Below are positions 26,969 through 35,093 of a DNA stretch of 36,563 bases, piece by piece. The DNA comes from Crocinitomicaceae bacterium (GTDB lineage Bacteria > Bacteroidota > Bacteroidia > Flavobacteriales_D > Crocinitomicaceae), in the NCBI GenBank assembly GCA_030833845.1, contig JAURGK010000023.1:1-36563 (forward strand). The letters run 5' to 3'. Position 1 is the stretch's first letter. Each line of letters starts with the position of its first letter. The notes under the pieces were generated by a model, which saw only the letters and a list, made by a program, of their open reading frames with translations, was not told the DNA's origin and searched no databases. A program made the translations under genes and the position numbers.

Positions 26969-28006
26969 ATGCAGGGTATAGAAGAAATCATCATTCAATT
27001 ATTGCTTCGGCATAATTGTGTCGTGGTGCCTGGCTTTGGAGGTTTTGTTTCTAAGCAAGTGGCATCAGAACTTGATTTTACTTCAGGCACTATTCATCCT
27101 CCAAAAAAAGCCCTATTGTTCAATCGATTTCTTCTCAACGACGACGGGTTGCTTTTAGCTGAATATGCTCGCCAATATGGATTGTATTATGAAGAGGCCA
27201 AACAAAAGCTCCAGAATTACACCGATACACTGCACAAAGATCTGCTTTCGGGTCAGGTTATCAAACTACCCAAATTAGGTACGTTTTCTCGGAACACTGA
27301 TGGACAGATTGTATTCGAACAGGATAGGTTTTTCAATTTGTTATTGTCATCTTATGGATTGGTAAGCTTAAGCTTTGTTCCTCAAGTTGTGCAGCAAAAA
27401 GAGGATGCTCCAATAATTCAAATTTCAGAAAAACCTGTTAAACAAATCAAATGGTCAAGAATTGCAGCTGCTGCATGCTTGCTTCCTTTGGCCTTTTACT
27501 CATTTTGGATCCCCACCCAAACTACTGCCTTACAATCTGGCTTGTTTAGCACCAAAGATTTTAACCCAATGCATAGAAAGTCTGCACCGACTTATCAGAA
27601 AACTGCATTGCCGTCATTGGGTCGTATTGAAATGCAAGAGGAAGGCGCTCTTTCTTTGGACCTAACAGACAAAGCACAGGTAGTGCCCTACGAGTGGCTG
27701 CCAGGCATGGACTTAAATATAGAATTGCCCGCTGCTCCTAAGGTTTCACAACCAAAGATAGCTCAAAGCCAAAATTCTATTGAGAGCAATGATGCCTTTC
27801 ATTTTATTGTGGGATGTTTTTCTAATTTACAAAATGCGCAAAATCTGCAGCTTAAATTGAAGCGCGATGGTTTTGATGCAATATTAATTGAAAATGGCCC
27901 CTTGACAAAGGTAAGTGCTGGTGGTGCTCAAAACGAAGTTCAATTACAACAAATTCAACAACATGCAGCAGCACAAGGGCTGCAAGGTTGGATCTTCAAA
28001 AACTAA
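26969..28006 (+). CDS. HU(CCDC81-like)-SPOR domain membrane protein
   Basis: 345 residues. Residues 1-about 130 form two HU-like repeats of the CCDC81-type found in Bacteroidota (NCVVVPGFGGFVSK, then VIKLPKLGTFSRN). A single transmembrane helix is at about 163-181. A low-complexity region to about 270 leads to a C-terminal SPOR domain (FHFIVGCFSNLQNAQNLQLKLKRDG, 273-345), which binds denuded glycan strands of septal peptidoglycan. The cytoplasmic HU part and periplasmic SPOR part suggest a link between chromosome and division site, but this is inference. The next gene starts 8 bp later. Confidence 0.88.
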   Translation: MQGIEEIIIQLLLRHNCVVVPGFGGFVSKQVASELDFTSGTIHPPKKALLFNRFLLNDDGLLLAEYARQYGLYYEEAKQKLQNYTDTLHKDLLSGQVIKLPKLGTFSRNTDGQIVFEQDRFFNLLLSSYGLVSLSFVPQVVQQKEDAPIIQISEKPVKQIKWSRIAAAACLLPLAFYSFWIPTQTTALQSGLFSTKDFNPMHRKSAPTYQKTALPSLGRIEMQEEGALSLDLTDKAQVVPYEWLPGMDLNIELPAAPKVSQPKIAQSQNSIESNDAFHFIVGCFSNLQNAQNLQLKLKRDGFDAILIENGPLTKVSAGGAQNEVQLQQIQQHAAAQGLQGWIFKN

Positions 28007-28014
28007 ATATAAAC

Positions 28015-29208
28015 ATGAAAAAAACAATCAGCCTGATACTCACCGTTTGGATGAGTTCTTCAGTTTTATTTGCCCAAACCACCAATACAGAAGGCAGTAA
28101 ATACCAATTCAAAAAAATTGTGCACCTCGATGCGACTCCAGTTCAAAGTCAGGGCCAAACAGGTACATGTTGGTCCTTTTCAGCGACTAGTTTTTTTGAG
28201 TCGGAAATTCTGCGACTTGGTGCCAAGCAACCCGTTGTCTTATCGGAAATGTATGTGGTTCGTAAGGCCTATGAAATGAAAGCTGATAAATACATCCGTA
28301 TGGACGGTAAAATAAATTTTGGTGAAGGTGGTGCTTTTCATGATGTGCCGCTGGTTATTGAAAAATACGGTATTGTCCCCTATGAAGTATACACGGGTTT
28401 AAATGGCTCTGATAGATACAACCACGGTGCGATGTTTGAAGAATTGAATGCGGTCGTGACAGACATTGTCTCTAGATTGGGTGCGCCTGAAGGGATTACC
28501 GACGATTGGAAGCGCAAATTCAATTCTATGCTAGACCGAGGAATCGGGAAAGATGTTGAAACTTTTGAATACAACGGAACAAGATACACTCCAAAATCTT
28601 ATGCGGCATCTTTGGGGCTAGACATGAAAAACTATGTGTCTTTGACCTCTTTTACCAATCACCCGATGTATAGTCAATGTATGTTAGAGATTCCCGATAA
28701 TTGGGCTTGGGGGATGAGCTATAATGTTGCTATGGATGATTTAGTTGAGGTGACAGTTGCGGCCTTGAAAAACGGCTATACCATTGCTTGGGGAGCAGAC
28801 GTTTCTGAAAGTGGATTTAATTTCAGAAATGGATTGGCAATTGTTCCGGCTGATCCAAGTATGATAGAAGTGCAAGGCAAAGATGACAAACGCTTTAACG
28901 ATGCAGGTGCAGAACGCAAATCAAATGCATTTTTAGAGCCAATGAAGGAGCTCAATATTACTCAAGAATTGCGTCAGCAGGCTTACGATAACAAAACAAC
29001 CACCGATGACCACGGAATGCAGATCGTTGGCCTTTATCAGGATCAAAATGGCACCCGTTACTTCTTAGTTAAAAATTCTTGGGGTACAAGTAATTTACCA
29101 AAAGGATACTTGTATGTTTCTGAAAATTATTTCAAATATAAAACCATCAATATCTACCTGCATAAAGATGCAGTTCCCTCATCAGTTAAGAACAAATTAA
29201 AGTGGTAA
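28015..29208 (+). CDS. Secreted C1-family aminopeptidase (bleomycin hydrolase/PepC-like)
   Basis: 397 residues from the ATG at 28015, which begins a clear signal peptide (KKTISLILTVWMSSSVLFAQ); an upstream in-frame ATG at 27988 lies inside the previous gene. The papain-type catalytic set is present: Cys in GQTGTCWSFSA with its preceding Gln, His in DDHGMQIVG, and Asn in LVKNSWG. Order and length fit peptidase C1B (bleomycin hydrolase) rather than classic papain. Cytosolic PepC lacks a signal peptide, so this is an exported variant. It follows the HU-SPOR gene in the same operon and is ended by a strong terminator. Confidence 0.93.
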   Translation: MKKTISLILTVWMSSSVLFAQTTNTEGSKYQFKKIVHLDATPVQSQGQTGTCWSFSATSFFESEILRLGAKQPVVLSEMYVVRKAYEMKADKYIRMDGKINFGEGGAFHDVPLVIEKYGIVPYEVYTGLNGSDRYNHGAMFEELNAVVTDIVSRLGAPEGITDDWKRKFNSMLDRGIGKDVETFEYNGTRYTPKSYAASLGLDMKNYVSLTSFTNHPMYSQCMLEIPDNWAWGMSYNVAMDDLVEVTVAALKNGYTIAWGADVSESGFNFRNGLAIVPADPSMIEVQGKDDKRFNDAGAERKSNAFLEPMKELNITQELRQQAYDNKTTTDDHGMQIVGLYQDQNGTRYFLVKNSWGTSNLPKGYLYVSENYFKYKTINIYLHKDAVPSSVKNKLKW

Positions 29209-29267
29209 AGTAGACCTAGGCTTACCTAAGTCTCTTTAAATATTATTTAACTACTTGATAATCAGAA

Positions 29268-29309
29268 GAAAAAGTGTTCAAAGTGTCATTTGAACACTTT
29301 TTCTTTTTT
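29268..29309 (+). terminator. Strong intrinsic terminator after the C1 peptidase
   Basis: A 15-bp perfect stem GAAAAAGTGTTCAAA (29268-29282) / TTTGAACACTTTTTC (29289-29303) with loop GTGTCA is followed by TTTTTT. The 3' arm also supplies the TTTG box of the gap promoter. The 59 bp between the peptidase stop and the stem hold nothing else recognisable. Confidence 0.92.
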
Positions 29310-29322
29310 ATTGTTATTTTTG
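29290..29322 (+). promoter_or_regulatory. Putative promoter of gap
   Basis: TTG (29290-29292, inside the terminator stem), 22 bases, then TATTTTTG (29315-29322), an exact -7 match. Transcription would start near 29327, leaving a leader of about 18 nt before the gap ATG. Confidence 0.5.
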
Positions 29323-29344
29323 TACTTATAACAATTACTCATAT

Positions 29345-30334
29345 ATGAAAACTGTAGGTGTGAATGGATTTGGCCGCATTGGCCGTTGCTTTACAAGAAT
29401 AGCCTTGCAAGATCCTCAGGTTGATGTTGCTTTAGTGAATGATTTAGCAGATGTGGCCACATTGGCGCATTTACTTAAATACGACAGCATTCATGGTCCT
29501 TTTCAACTCGGGTTTCATATCGATGGCAACACACTTCATTTTGAAAATGGCAAAAAATTGGTTTTCATCAGTGAACGCAATCCAGAAATGATCAAGTGGG
29601 CTGATTATGGCGTTCAAGTAGTTATTGAATCGACCGGTTTATTTCTCACCAGAGAGGCGGCTTCAAAGCACTTGGTAGGTGGGGCCAAACATGTAGTAAT
29701 CAGTGCTCCTGCCAATGATGCCGATATTCCTTCAGTTGTTTTGGGTGTAAATGATGATCAAATTGATTGGACAAGTTCCGTGATTTCAAATGCGTCATGT
29801 ACAACCAATAATTCAGCACCAATGGTGAAGGTACTCAAGGAAGTACTCGATATTGAAGTAGCTTATATATCAACGGTACACAGCTATACTTCAGACCAAC
29901 GCCTTCACGATGCTCCTCACAAAGACTTGCGCAGGGCACGTGCTGCGGCCAATAGCATCATCCCTACCTCTACAGGTGCTGCCAAAGCGATAACCCGAAT
30001 TTTTCCTGATTTACAAGGAAAAATTACTGGAGGCAGTTTTAGAGTGCCTGTGACAGATGGATCTGTTACTGAAATGACACTGGTTACCAAAACAGAAGTT
30101 ACGGCTGCACAGATCAATGCCGCGATGAAAAATGCTGCAGAGGGGCCACTCAAAGGCATTTTGCAATATACCGAAGATCCAATCGTTTCGGTAGATGTAT
30201 TGGGCAATCCACACAGCGTTGTATTTGATGCTGGCCTCACCACCGTATTTAACGGATTGATTAAAGTTGCTGGCTGGTATGACAACGAAGCCGGATATTC
30301 AAATCGTCTGGTAGATGTTGTGAAGCGTTTTTAA
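29345..30334 (+). CDS. gap: Glyceraldehyde-3-phosphate dehydrogenase, type I
   Basis: 329 residues. The NAD-binding VNGFGRIGR (6-14) with Asp33 indicates NAD preference. The catalytic Cys152 is in NASCTTNNSAP and His179 in TVHSYT. The S-loop LRRARAAANSIIPTSTGAAKAI is intact. The second cysteine usual in SCTTNCLAP is Asn here. It oxidises glyceraldehyde-3-phosphate to 1,3-bisphosphoglycerate. It is monocistronic behind its own promoter. Its stop overlaps that of convergent pgk, the next enzyme of glycolysis, by 4 bp. Confidence 0.98.
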   Translation: MKTVGVNGFGRIGRCFTRIALQDPQVDVALVNDLADVATLAHLLKYDSIHGPFQLGFHIDGNTLHFENGKKLVFISERNPEMIKWADYGVQVVIESTGLFLTREAASKHLVGGAKHVVISAPANDADIPSVVLGVNDDQIDWTSSVISNASCTTNNSAPMVKVLKEVLDIEVAYISTVHSYTSDQRLHDAPHKDLRRARAAANSIIPTSTGAAKAITRIFPDLQGKITGGSFRVPVTDGSVTEMTLVTKTEVTAAQINAAMKNAAEGPLKGILQYTEDPIVSVDVLGNPHSVVFDAGLTTVFNGLIKVAGWYDNEAGYSNRLVDVVKRF

Positions 30335-31524
30335 GCTTCAAGAGCCGCAAGGCCTGGAAGTGCCTTACCCTCAAAATATTCAAGTAAAGCGCCTCCGCCT
30401 GTACTGACGTAACTCACCTCTGAACTAAGCCCGAATAGCTGAACTGCCGCAGCGCTATCGCCTCCGCCAATTAAACTAAATGCACCATTTTTGGTGGCTT
30501 CAGCTACAGCAAAGGCCATAGATTTTGTACCTTGTTCAAAGGCCTTCATTTCAAATACACCCATGGGGCCATTCCAAAGAATGGTTTTGCTTTGTTTGAT
30601 GACCTCACTAAAAGATGCTATAGCCTCAGGACCTATATCTAATCCCATCCATGTAGCAGGTATTTCATCTGATTTTGAAGTATCAGTTTGTGCATCTGCT
30701 GCGAATTGATCAGCGACTATGGAATCCATAGGCAAGTGTATTTGTACCCCCATACTTGAAGCGCGATCTAAAATTTCGATACATTTTTGAATGCGGTCTT
30801 CTTCACACAAAGAAGCGCCAATGTGCCCTTCTTTAGCTTTGAAAAATGTATAGGCCATTCCACCACCAATAATTATATGATCTGCAATGTTTAAGAGATT
30901 TTCAACGATCAATACTTTATCTGAAACCTTTGCTCCTCCGACTATTGCTGTAAATGGTTTTTGAGCCTCCATGAGTACCTTCCTTGCATTTTGAATTTCA
31001 GCTTGCATGAGTAATCCTGGCATTTTATCATTTGGAAAAAAGGTGGCTAGTTGGGTGGTACTGGCGTGTGCCCGATGTGCTGCACCAAAGGCATCATTGA
31101 CATAACAATCTCCATGCCTTGACAAATTCTCAGCAAAAACCATATCTCCATTAGTTTCCTCGTCGTGAAAGCGCACATTTTCAAGCAGTAGCACTTCTCC
31201 GGGCCTTAAATTTTGACTTTTTGAATAAGCATCTTCACCAATACAGTCATTGGAAAATTGAACCGTGCTGCCAATCATCTCACTTACTTTAGGTATGATT
31301 TGATTTAATGAAAAGATATCTTGTGGTCCATTTTTTGGTCGGCCAAAATGTGATAACAAGACAACACTACCACCTTTGTTGAGAATATGTTGGATGGTAG
31401 GTAAGGCAGCAGCTATGCGTTTTGAATCAGTAACTTCACCAGTGTTTTTATCGATTGGCACATTAAAGTCAACACGCACAATTGCTCGTTTATTTTGAAA
31501 GTCGTAAGTATGAAAGGAAATCAT
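30331..31524 (-). CDS. pgk: Phosphoglycerate kinase
   Basis: 397 residues, standard length. The N-terminal domain has VRVDFNVPID and LLSHFGRPK, with VLLLENVRFH and YVNDAFGAAHRAHAST as substrate-binding segments. The C-terminal nucleotide domain has VGGAKVSDK, GGGMAYTF, WNGPMGVFE and GGGDSAAAV. It makes ATP from 1,3-bisphosphoglycerate. It follows the SDR gene by 18 bp on the - strand without a visible promoter between them, so both are probably co-transcribed. It meets gap tail to tail in TTAA. Confidence 0.98.
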   Translation of the reverse strand: MISFHTYDFQNKRAIVRVDFNVPIDKNTGEVTDSKRIAAALPTIQHILNKGGSVVLLSHFGRPKNGPQDIFSLNQIIPKVSEMIGSTVQFSNDCIGEDAYSKSQNLRPGEVLLLENVRFHDEETNGDMVFAENLSRHGDCYVNDAFGAAHRAHASTTQLATFFPNDKMPGLLMQAEIQNARKVLMEAQKPFTAIVGGAKVSDKVLIVENLLNIADHIIIGGGMAYTFFKAKEGHIGASLCEEDRIQKCIEILDRASSMGVQIHLPMDSIVADQFAADAQTDTSKSDEIPATWMGLDIGPEAIASFSEVIKQSKTILWNGPMGVFEMKAFEQGTKSMAFAVAEATKNGAFSLIGGGDSAAAVQLFGLSSEVSYVSTGGGALLEYFEGKALPGLAALEA

Positions 31525-31542
31525 AGGTTGTTGCTGAATTAT

Positions 31543-32292
31543 TTATTTTTTGTAAAAAAGACTGCCATTGGCCTGAGCTGTTGGCATAATAGTGATATCG
31601 GCCATACTGACATGATCGGGCCTAGAAACAACGAAACTCACTGTCTGGGCAATGTCTTGGGCAACAAGTGCCTGATAACCATCGTAAACACTTTGGGCTG
31701 TTTGCATGTCGCCTTTAAATCGCACCAAAGAAAATTCAGTTTGGGCTGCACCTGGTGCAATATTACAAACCTTGATTTGATAAGGCAAAAGATCGATGCG
31801 CATAGATTTTGACAGCGCATCGACGGCATGCTTACTTGCGCAATAGACATTGCCACCGGCATAGACTTCTTTTCCTGCAATAGAGGAGATATTGATCAAA
31901 TGACTAAAGGGATGCTTCTTGAGTAAGGGAATAACAGCATGGCTCACATTTAACAGACCTTTGACATTGGTGTCTATCATGCGGTTCCAATCGTCAGAAA
32001 GGCCTTCATCTAAAGGCCCTCGACCAACGGCCAGGCCTGCATTGTTTATCAAAATGAAAATATTTTCAGCAACTTCCGACGGTAGGTTTTTGATGATGTC
32101 ATTGACCTGCTTATCATCGCGCACGTCAAGTTCTGCAATCAAAACAGGTGTTGAATTGAGCGTTTGTTTTAGTTCTTTGAGACGTTCAAAACGCCGGGCA
32201 AGGAGAACCAGGCCATAGCCCATTTGCTGTAAGTCTTGAGCGATAGCTTTGCCAAAACCTGAGCTGGCACCGGTAATGATAGCATATTTCAT
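31543..32292 (-). CDS. Short-chain dehydrogenase/reductase (YdfG-like)
   Basis: 249 residues from the ATG at 32292; nine further codons (MRFFCQFCS) are open upstream but would put cysteine/phenylalanine-rich residues before the Rossmann strand. The cofactor motif is TGASSGFG (7-14), NNAG at 83-86, and the catalytic triad is Ser (ISSIAG, 136-137), Tyr150 and Lys154 (YCASK). The sequence resembles NADP-dependent 3-hydroxy acid dehydrogenases (YdfG). The physiological substrate is unknown. It leads an operon with pgk. Confidence 0.92.
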   Translation of the reverse strand: MKYAIITGASSGFGKAIAQDLQQMGYGLVLLARRFERLKELKQTLNSTPVLIAELDVRDDKQVNDIIKNLPSEVAENIFILINNAGLAVGRGPLDEGLSDDWNRMIDTNVKGLLNVSHAVIPLLKKHPFSHLINISSIAGKEVYAGGNVYCASKHAVDALSKSMRIDLLPYQIKVCNIAPGAAQTEFSLVRFKGDMQTAQSVYDGYQALVAQDIAQTVSFVVSRPDHVSMADITIMPTAQANGSLFYKK

Positions 32293-32300
32293 GCTGCAAA

Positions 32301-32331
32301 ATTGACAAAAAAATCGCATTTGCTTGTCAAT
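32301..32331. promoter_or_regulatory. Inverted repeat between SDR and htpG genes
   Basis: ATTGACAA (32301-32308) and TTGTCAAT (32324-32331) are perfect 8-bp arms around a 15-bp centre; a third related half-site TTTGTCAG follows immediately. It lies in the 102-bp divergent gap, close to the SDR start. Possible operator, but AT-rich chance pairing is not excluded. No clear TAnnTTTG promoter is seen for htpG. Confidence 0.35.
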
Positions 32332-32394
32332 TTGTCAGTTTTTAGTCTGTGGCATTTTTATTGAGATGGTGAATCAAGAAAAATTAGAAATACT

Positions 32395-34287
32395 ATGAAA
32401 ACTGGTCAAATTCACGTTCAAACGGAAAATATCTTTCCGATCATCAAAAAATTTCTTTACTCTGATCACGAAATATTCTTGCGAGAATTGGTTTCAAATG
32501 CTGTTGATGCCTCACAAAAACTCAATGTTTTGGCCAAAAATGGAGAGTTTAAAGGAGAGCTTGGTGATTTGAAGGTAGAAGTGCTGTTAGATAAAGAAGC
32601 TAAAACACTCACCATCCGAGATAATGGTATCGGAATGACAGCTGAAGAAATTGACAAATACATCAATCAAATTGCATTTTCTGGCGCTGAAGAATTCGTT
32701 GAAAAGTACAAAGGAAAAGAAGGAGCAGAGCAAATTATTGGGCATTTTGGTTTGGGATTCTACTCCGCATTCATGGTAGCAGAAAGAGTTCAAATCAAAA
32801 CCTTAGCCCGTTATGAAGGGGCCCAAGCAGTACAATGGGAAAGTAACGGATCACCAGAATTTACACTCATTGATATTGACAAAAACACAAGAGGAACAGA
32901 TATTGTACTGTATATCAACGAAGAGTCAGCTGAGTTTTTAGAAAAAGCACGTATTCAGGGCATATTGGATAAGTATTGCAAATTCTTACCAATACCTGTG
33001 TTCTTTGGCGACAAAACCGAATACATCGATTCTCCAGAAGGAGAAAAAGACGATAAAGGTAACCTCAAGCGCGTTGCCATAGAGGTACCTAACCAAGTCA
33101 ATAACCCAAGCCCTGCTTGGACCAAAGCCCCAGTAGACCTCAAACAAGAAGATTACGACCAATTCTACAGAGAATTGTATCCAATGACTTTTGAGCAGCC
33201 ACTGTTTCATATTCACCTCAATGTAGATTATCCTTTCAACCTCACTGGTATTTTATATTTTCCAAAAATCAAGGAAAATGTAGAAGTGCAGCGCAATAAA
33301 ATCAATTTATACAGCAACCAAGTCTTTATTACAGACAGCGTGGCTGAAATTGTACCTGAGTTTTTGACCTTACTACACGGTGTAATTGATTCTCCGGATA
33401 TTCCATTGAATGTTTCTCGCTCTTATTTACAGAGCGATGGCAATGTCAAAAAAATCTCAGCGCACATCACTAAAAAAGTGGCTGATAAATTGGCAGAAAT
33501 GTTCAAAAAAGACCGTCCTGACTTTGAAGCAAAGTGGCCAGATCTTCAGGTGTTTGTACAGTACGGAATGTTGTCTGAAGAGAAATTTGCCGAAAAAGCA
33601 AAAGAATTTAGTCTGTTTAAAAATACAGATGACCAAACCTATACCATTCAAGAATTTATTGATAAAGTGAAGCCGCTCCAAACGGATAAAAACAATAAAA
33701 CTGTTTTGCTTTATACCCACGATACAGAAGAACAATACGCCTTTGTTAAAAAAGCAAAAGAGCGCGGTTATGAAGTATTGGTACTCGAAGGTCCACTTGC
33801 ACCACATTGGATTTCCAAACTTGAACAAACCTTTGAAAATATAAGTTTTGCGCGCGTAGATGCAGATAGCCTTGATAAACTCATTCAAAAAACGGATGAA
33901 ATTCCTTCAAAATTGAGTAAGGAGGACGAAGAGAAATTAAAACCTTTATTCGAAGCGCAAATCAACAAAGAAAAATACACCGTTCAATTTGAGAGCATGA
34001 GTGAACAAGAGGCGCCTATCATTATTACGCAGCCTGAATTTATTCGCAGAATGATGGAACAACAAAAGCTCGGAGGAGGAGGCGGATTTTACGGTGCTTT
34101 TCCTGAAATGTTTAACCTTACGGTCAATGCCAATCATCCGGCAATTGCCAAACTACTCACCCAAGAAGCTGAGGCGCAGACTGAGAGCTCAAAGCAATTG
34201 ATAGATCTAGCCATGTTGGCCCAAGGGTTACTAAAGGGAGCAGCATTAGATGCGTTCATTCAGCGAAATATCGAACATATTGCTTAA
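32395..34287 (+). CDS. htpG: Molecular chaperone HtpG (Hsp90)
   Basis: 630 residues. The GHKL ATPase domain has Glu31, Asn35 and Asp38 in LRELVSNAVDAS, DNGIGM at 76-81 and GHFGLGFYSAF at 116-126. The middle domain includes YFPKIKENVEVQRNKINLYSNQVFI and the VSRSYLQSDG catalytic-loop segment. The C-terminal dimerisation domain is present, with a GGGGGFYG stretch inside. It folds or stabilises client proteins in the cytoplasm. A TerB/DnaJ protein gene follows after 34 bp, suggesting a chaperone/co-chaperone transcript. Confidence 0.99.
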   Translation: MKTGQIHVQTENIFPIIKKFLYSDHEIFLRELVSNAVDASQKLNVLAKNGEFKGELGDLKVEVLLDKEAKTLTIRDNGIGMTAEEIDKYINQIAFSGAEEFVEKYKGKEGAEQIIGHFGLGFYSAFMVAERVQIKTLARYEGAQAVQWESNGSPEFTLIDIDKNTRGTDIVLYINEESAEFLEKARIQGILDKYCKFLPIPVFFGDKTEYIDSPEGEKDDKGNLKRVAIEVPNQVNNPSPAWTKAPVDLKQEDYDQFYRELYPMTFEQPLFHIHLNVDYPFNLTGILYFPKIKENVEVQRNKINLYSNQVFITDSVAEIVPEFLTLLHGVIDSPDIPLNVSRSYLQSDGNVKKISAHITKKVADKLAEMFKKDRPDFEAKWPDLQVFVQYGMLSEEKFAEKAKEFSLFKNTDDQTYTIQEFIDKVKPLQTDKNNKTVLLYTHDTEEQYAFVKKAKERGYEVLVLEGPLAPHWISKLEQTFENISFARVDADSLDKLIQKTDEIPSKLSKEDEEKLKPLFEAQINKEKYTVQFESMSEQEAPIIITQPEFIRRMMEQQKLGGGGGFYGAFPEMFNLTVNANHPAIAKLLTQEAEAQTESSKQLIDLAMLAQGLLKGAALDAFIQRNIEHIA

Positions 34288-34321
34288 ATGAGTAGCTTTG
34301 AACTGGCTAAAAAATTAGATT

Positions 34322-35086
34322 TTGTATAAATGGCTCTTGGGCATTGGCGCCCTGGTATTGACACGTAAAATTGGACTTGCCTTTTTGGGTTTTGCCATCG
34401 GTTCTTTAATTGATCAATATCAACAATCCTCCAAAGGAGGGGCATCAACTTCCAATCAAGGATTTGGCCAAGATCCTTTTGAATTCTACCGCCAGCAGAG
34501 TTCTCGTTATGACTTGCCAACAATGCTCATGGCGCTATCTGCTGCAGTCATGAAAGCCGATGGGAAGGTGTTGCGTATCGAACTCGATTTTGTCAAGCAA
34601 TTTTTTGCCGCACAATTCGGCAGGCAATTTAACGCCACACATTTGCAAACGCTCAAGCAATTTCTGGATGCACCAAACATTCCTTTGCAAGATATTTGCC
34701 ACGACATTCGCATGCGTATGACTCAAGAGGTGAGGGTGCAGCTCGTTCATTATCTGTTTGGTATTGCCAAGGCAGATGGAGAGGTGGGCAAGGCAGAAAT
34801 CAATGTTATTTCCAGAATTGCCACCATGTTGGGAATTCCAGCCGTAGAGTTTGAGAGTTTACGCAATATGTTCTACAGAAATGTAGATTCAGATTACAAA
34901 ATCTTAGGCCTAACAGAGAAAGCCACTGATGATGAGCTCAAAAAAGCTTACCGTAAAATGGCAGCTGCTCACCATCCTGACAAAGTTGCGCATATGGGCG
35001 AAGAATATTTAAAAGGTGCTAAAGAAAAATTTCAACAAATACAGGATGCCTACGAAGCGATCAAAAAGCGTCGTGGCATAAAATAG
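34322..35086 (+). CDS. TerB-DnaJ domain protein (DjlA-like)
   Basis: 254 residues. A single N-terminal glycine-rich membrane segment (KWLLGIGALVLTRKIGLAFLGFAIGSLID) is followed by a TerB-like helical domain (about 64-185, with the acidic KADG repeats) and a C-terminal J domain (190-252) with His218-Pro-Asp. This is the DjlA arrangement: an inner-membrane anchored co-chaperone activating DnaK. The only start before the membrane segment is TTG at 34322; an in-frame TAG lies at 34316. An ATG at 34288 reads a 13-codon frame that would join this one if one T of the TTTT run at 34320-34323 were missing. purM follows 7 bp later. Confidence 0.88.
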   Translation: MYKWLLGIGALVLTRKIGLAFLGFAIGSLIDQYQQSSKGGASTSNQGFGQDPFEFYRQQSSRYDLPTMLMALSAAVMKADGKVLRIELDFVKQFFAAQFGRQFNATHLQTLKQFLDAPNIPLQDICHDIRMRMTQEVRVQLVHYLFGIAKADGEVGKAEINVISRIATMLGIPAVEFESLRNMFYRNVDSDYKILGLTEKATDDELKKAYRKMAAAHHPDKVAHMGEEYLKGAKEKFQQIQDAYEAIKKRRGIK

Positions 35087-35093
35087 AATAGAC

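Noticed and set aside
33457..33888. 143-codon open frame antisense to htpG
   Set aside because: Phe/Lys-rich composition typical of the reverse complement of a highly conserved gene; htpG is intact on the other strand.
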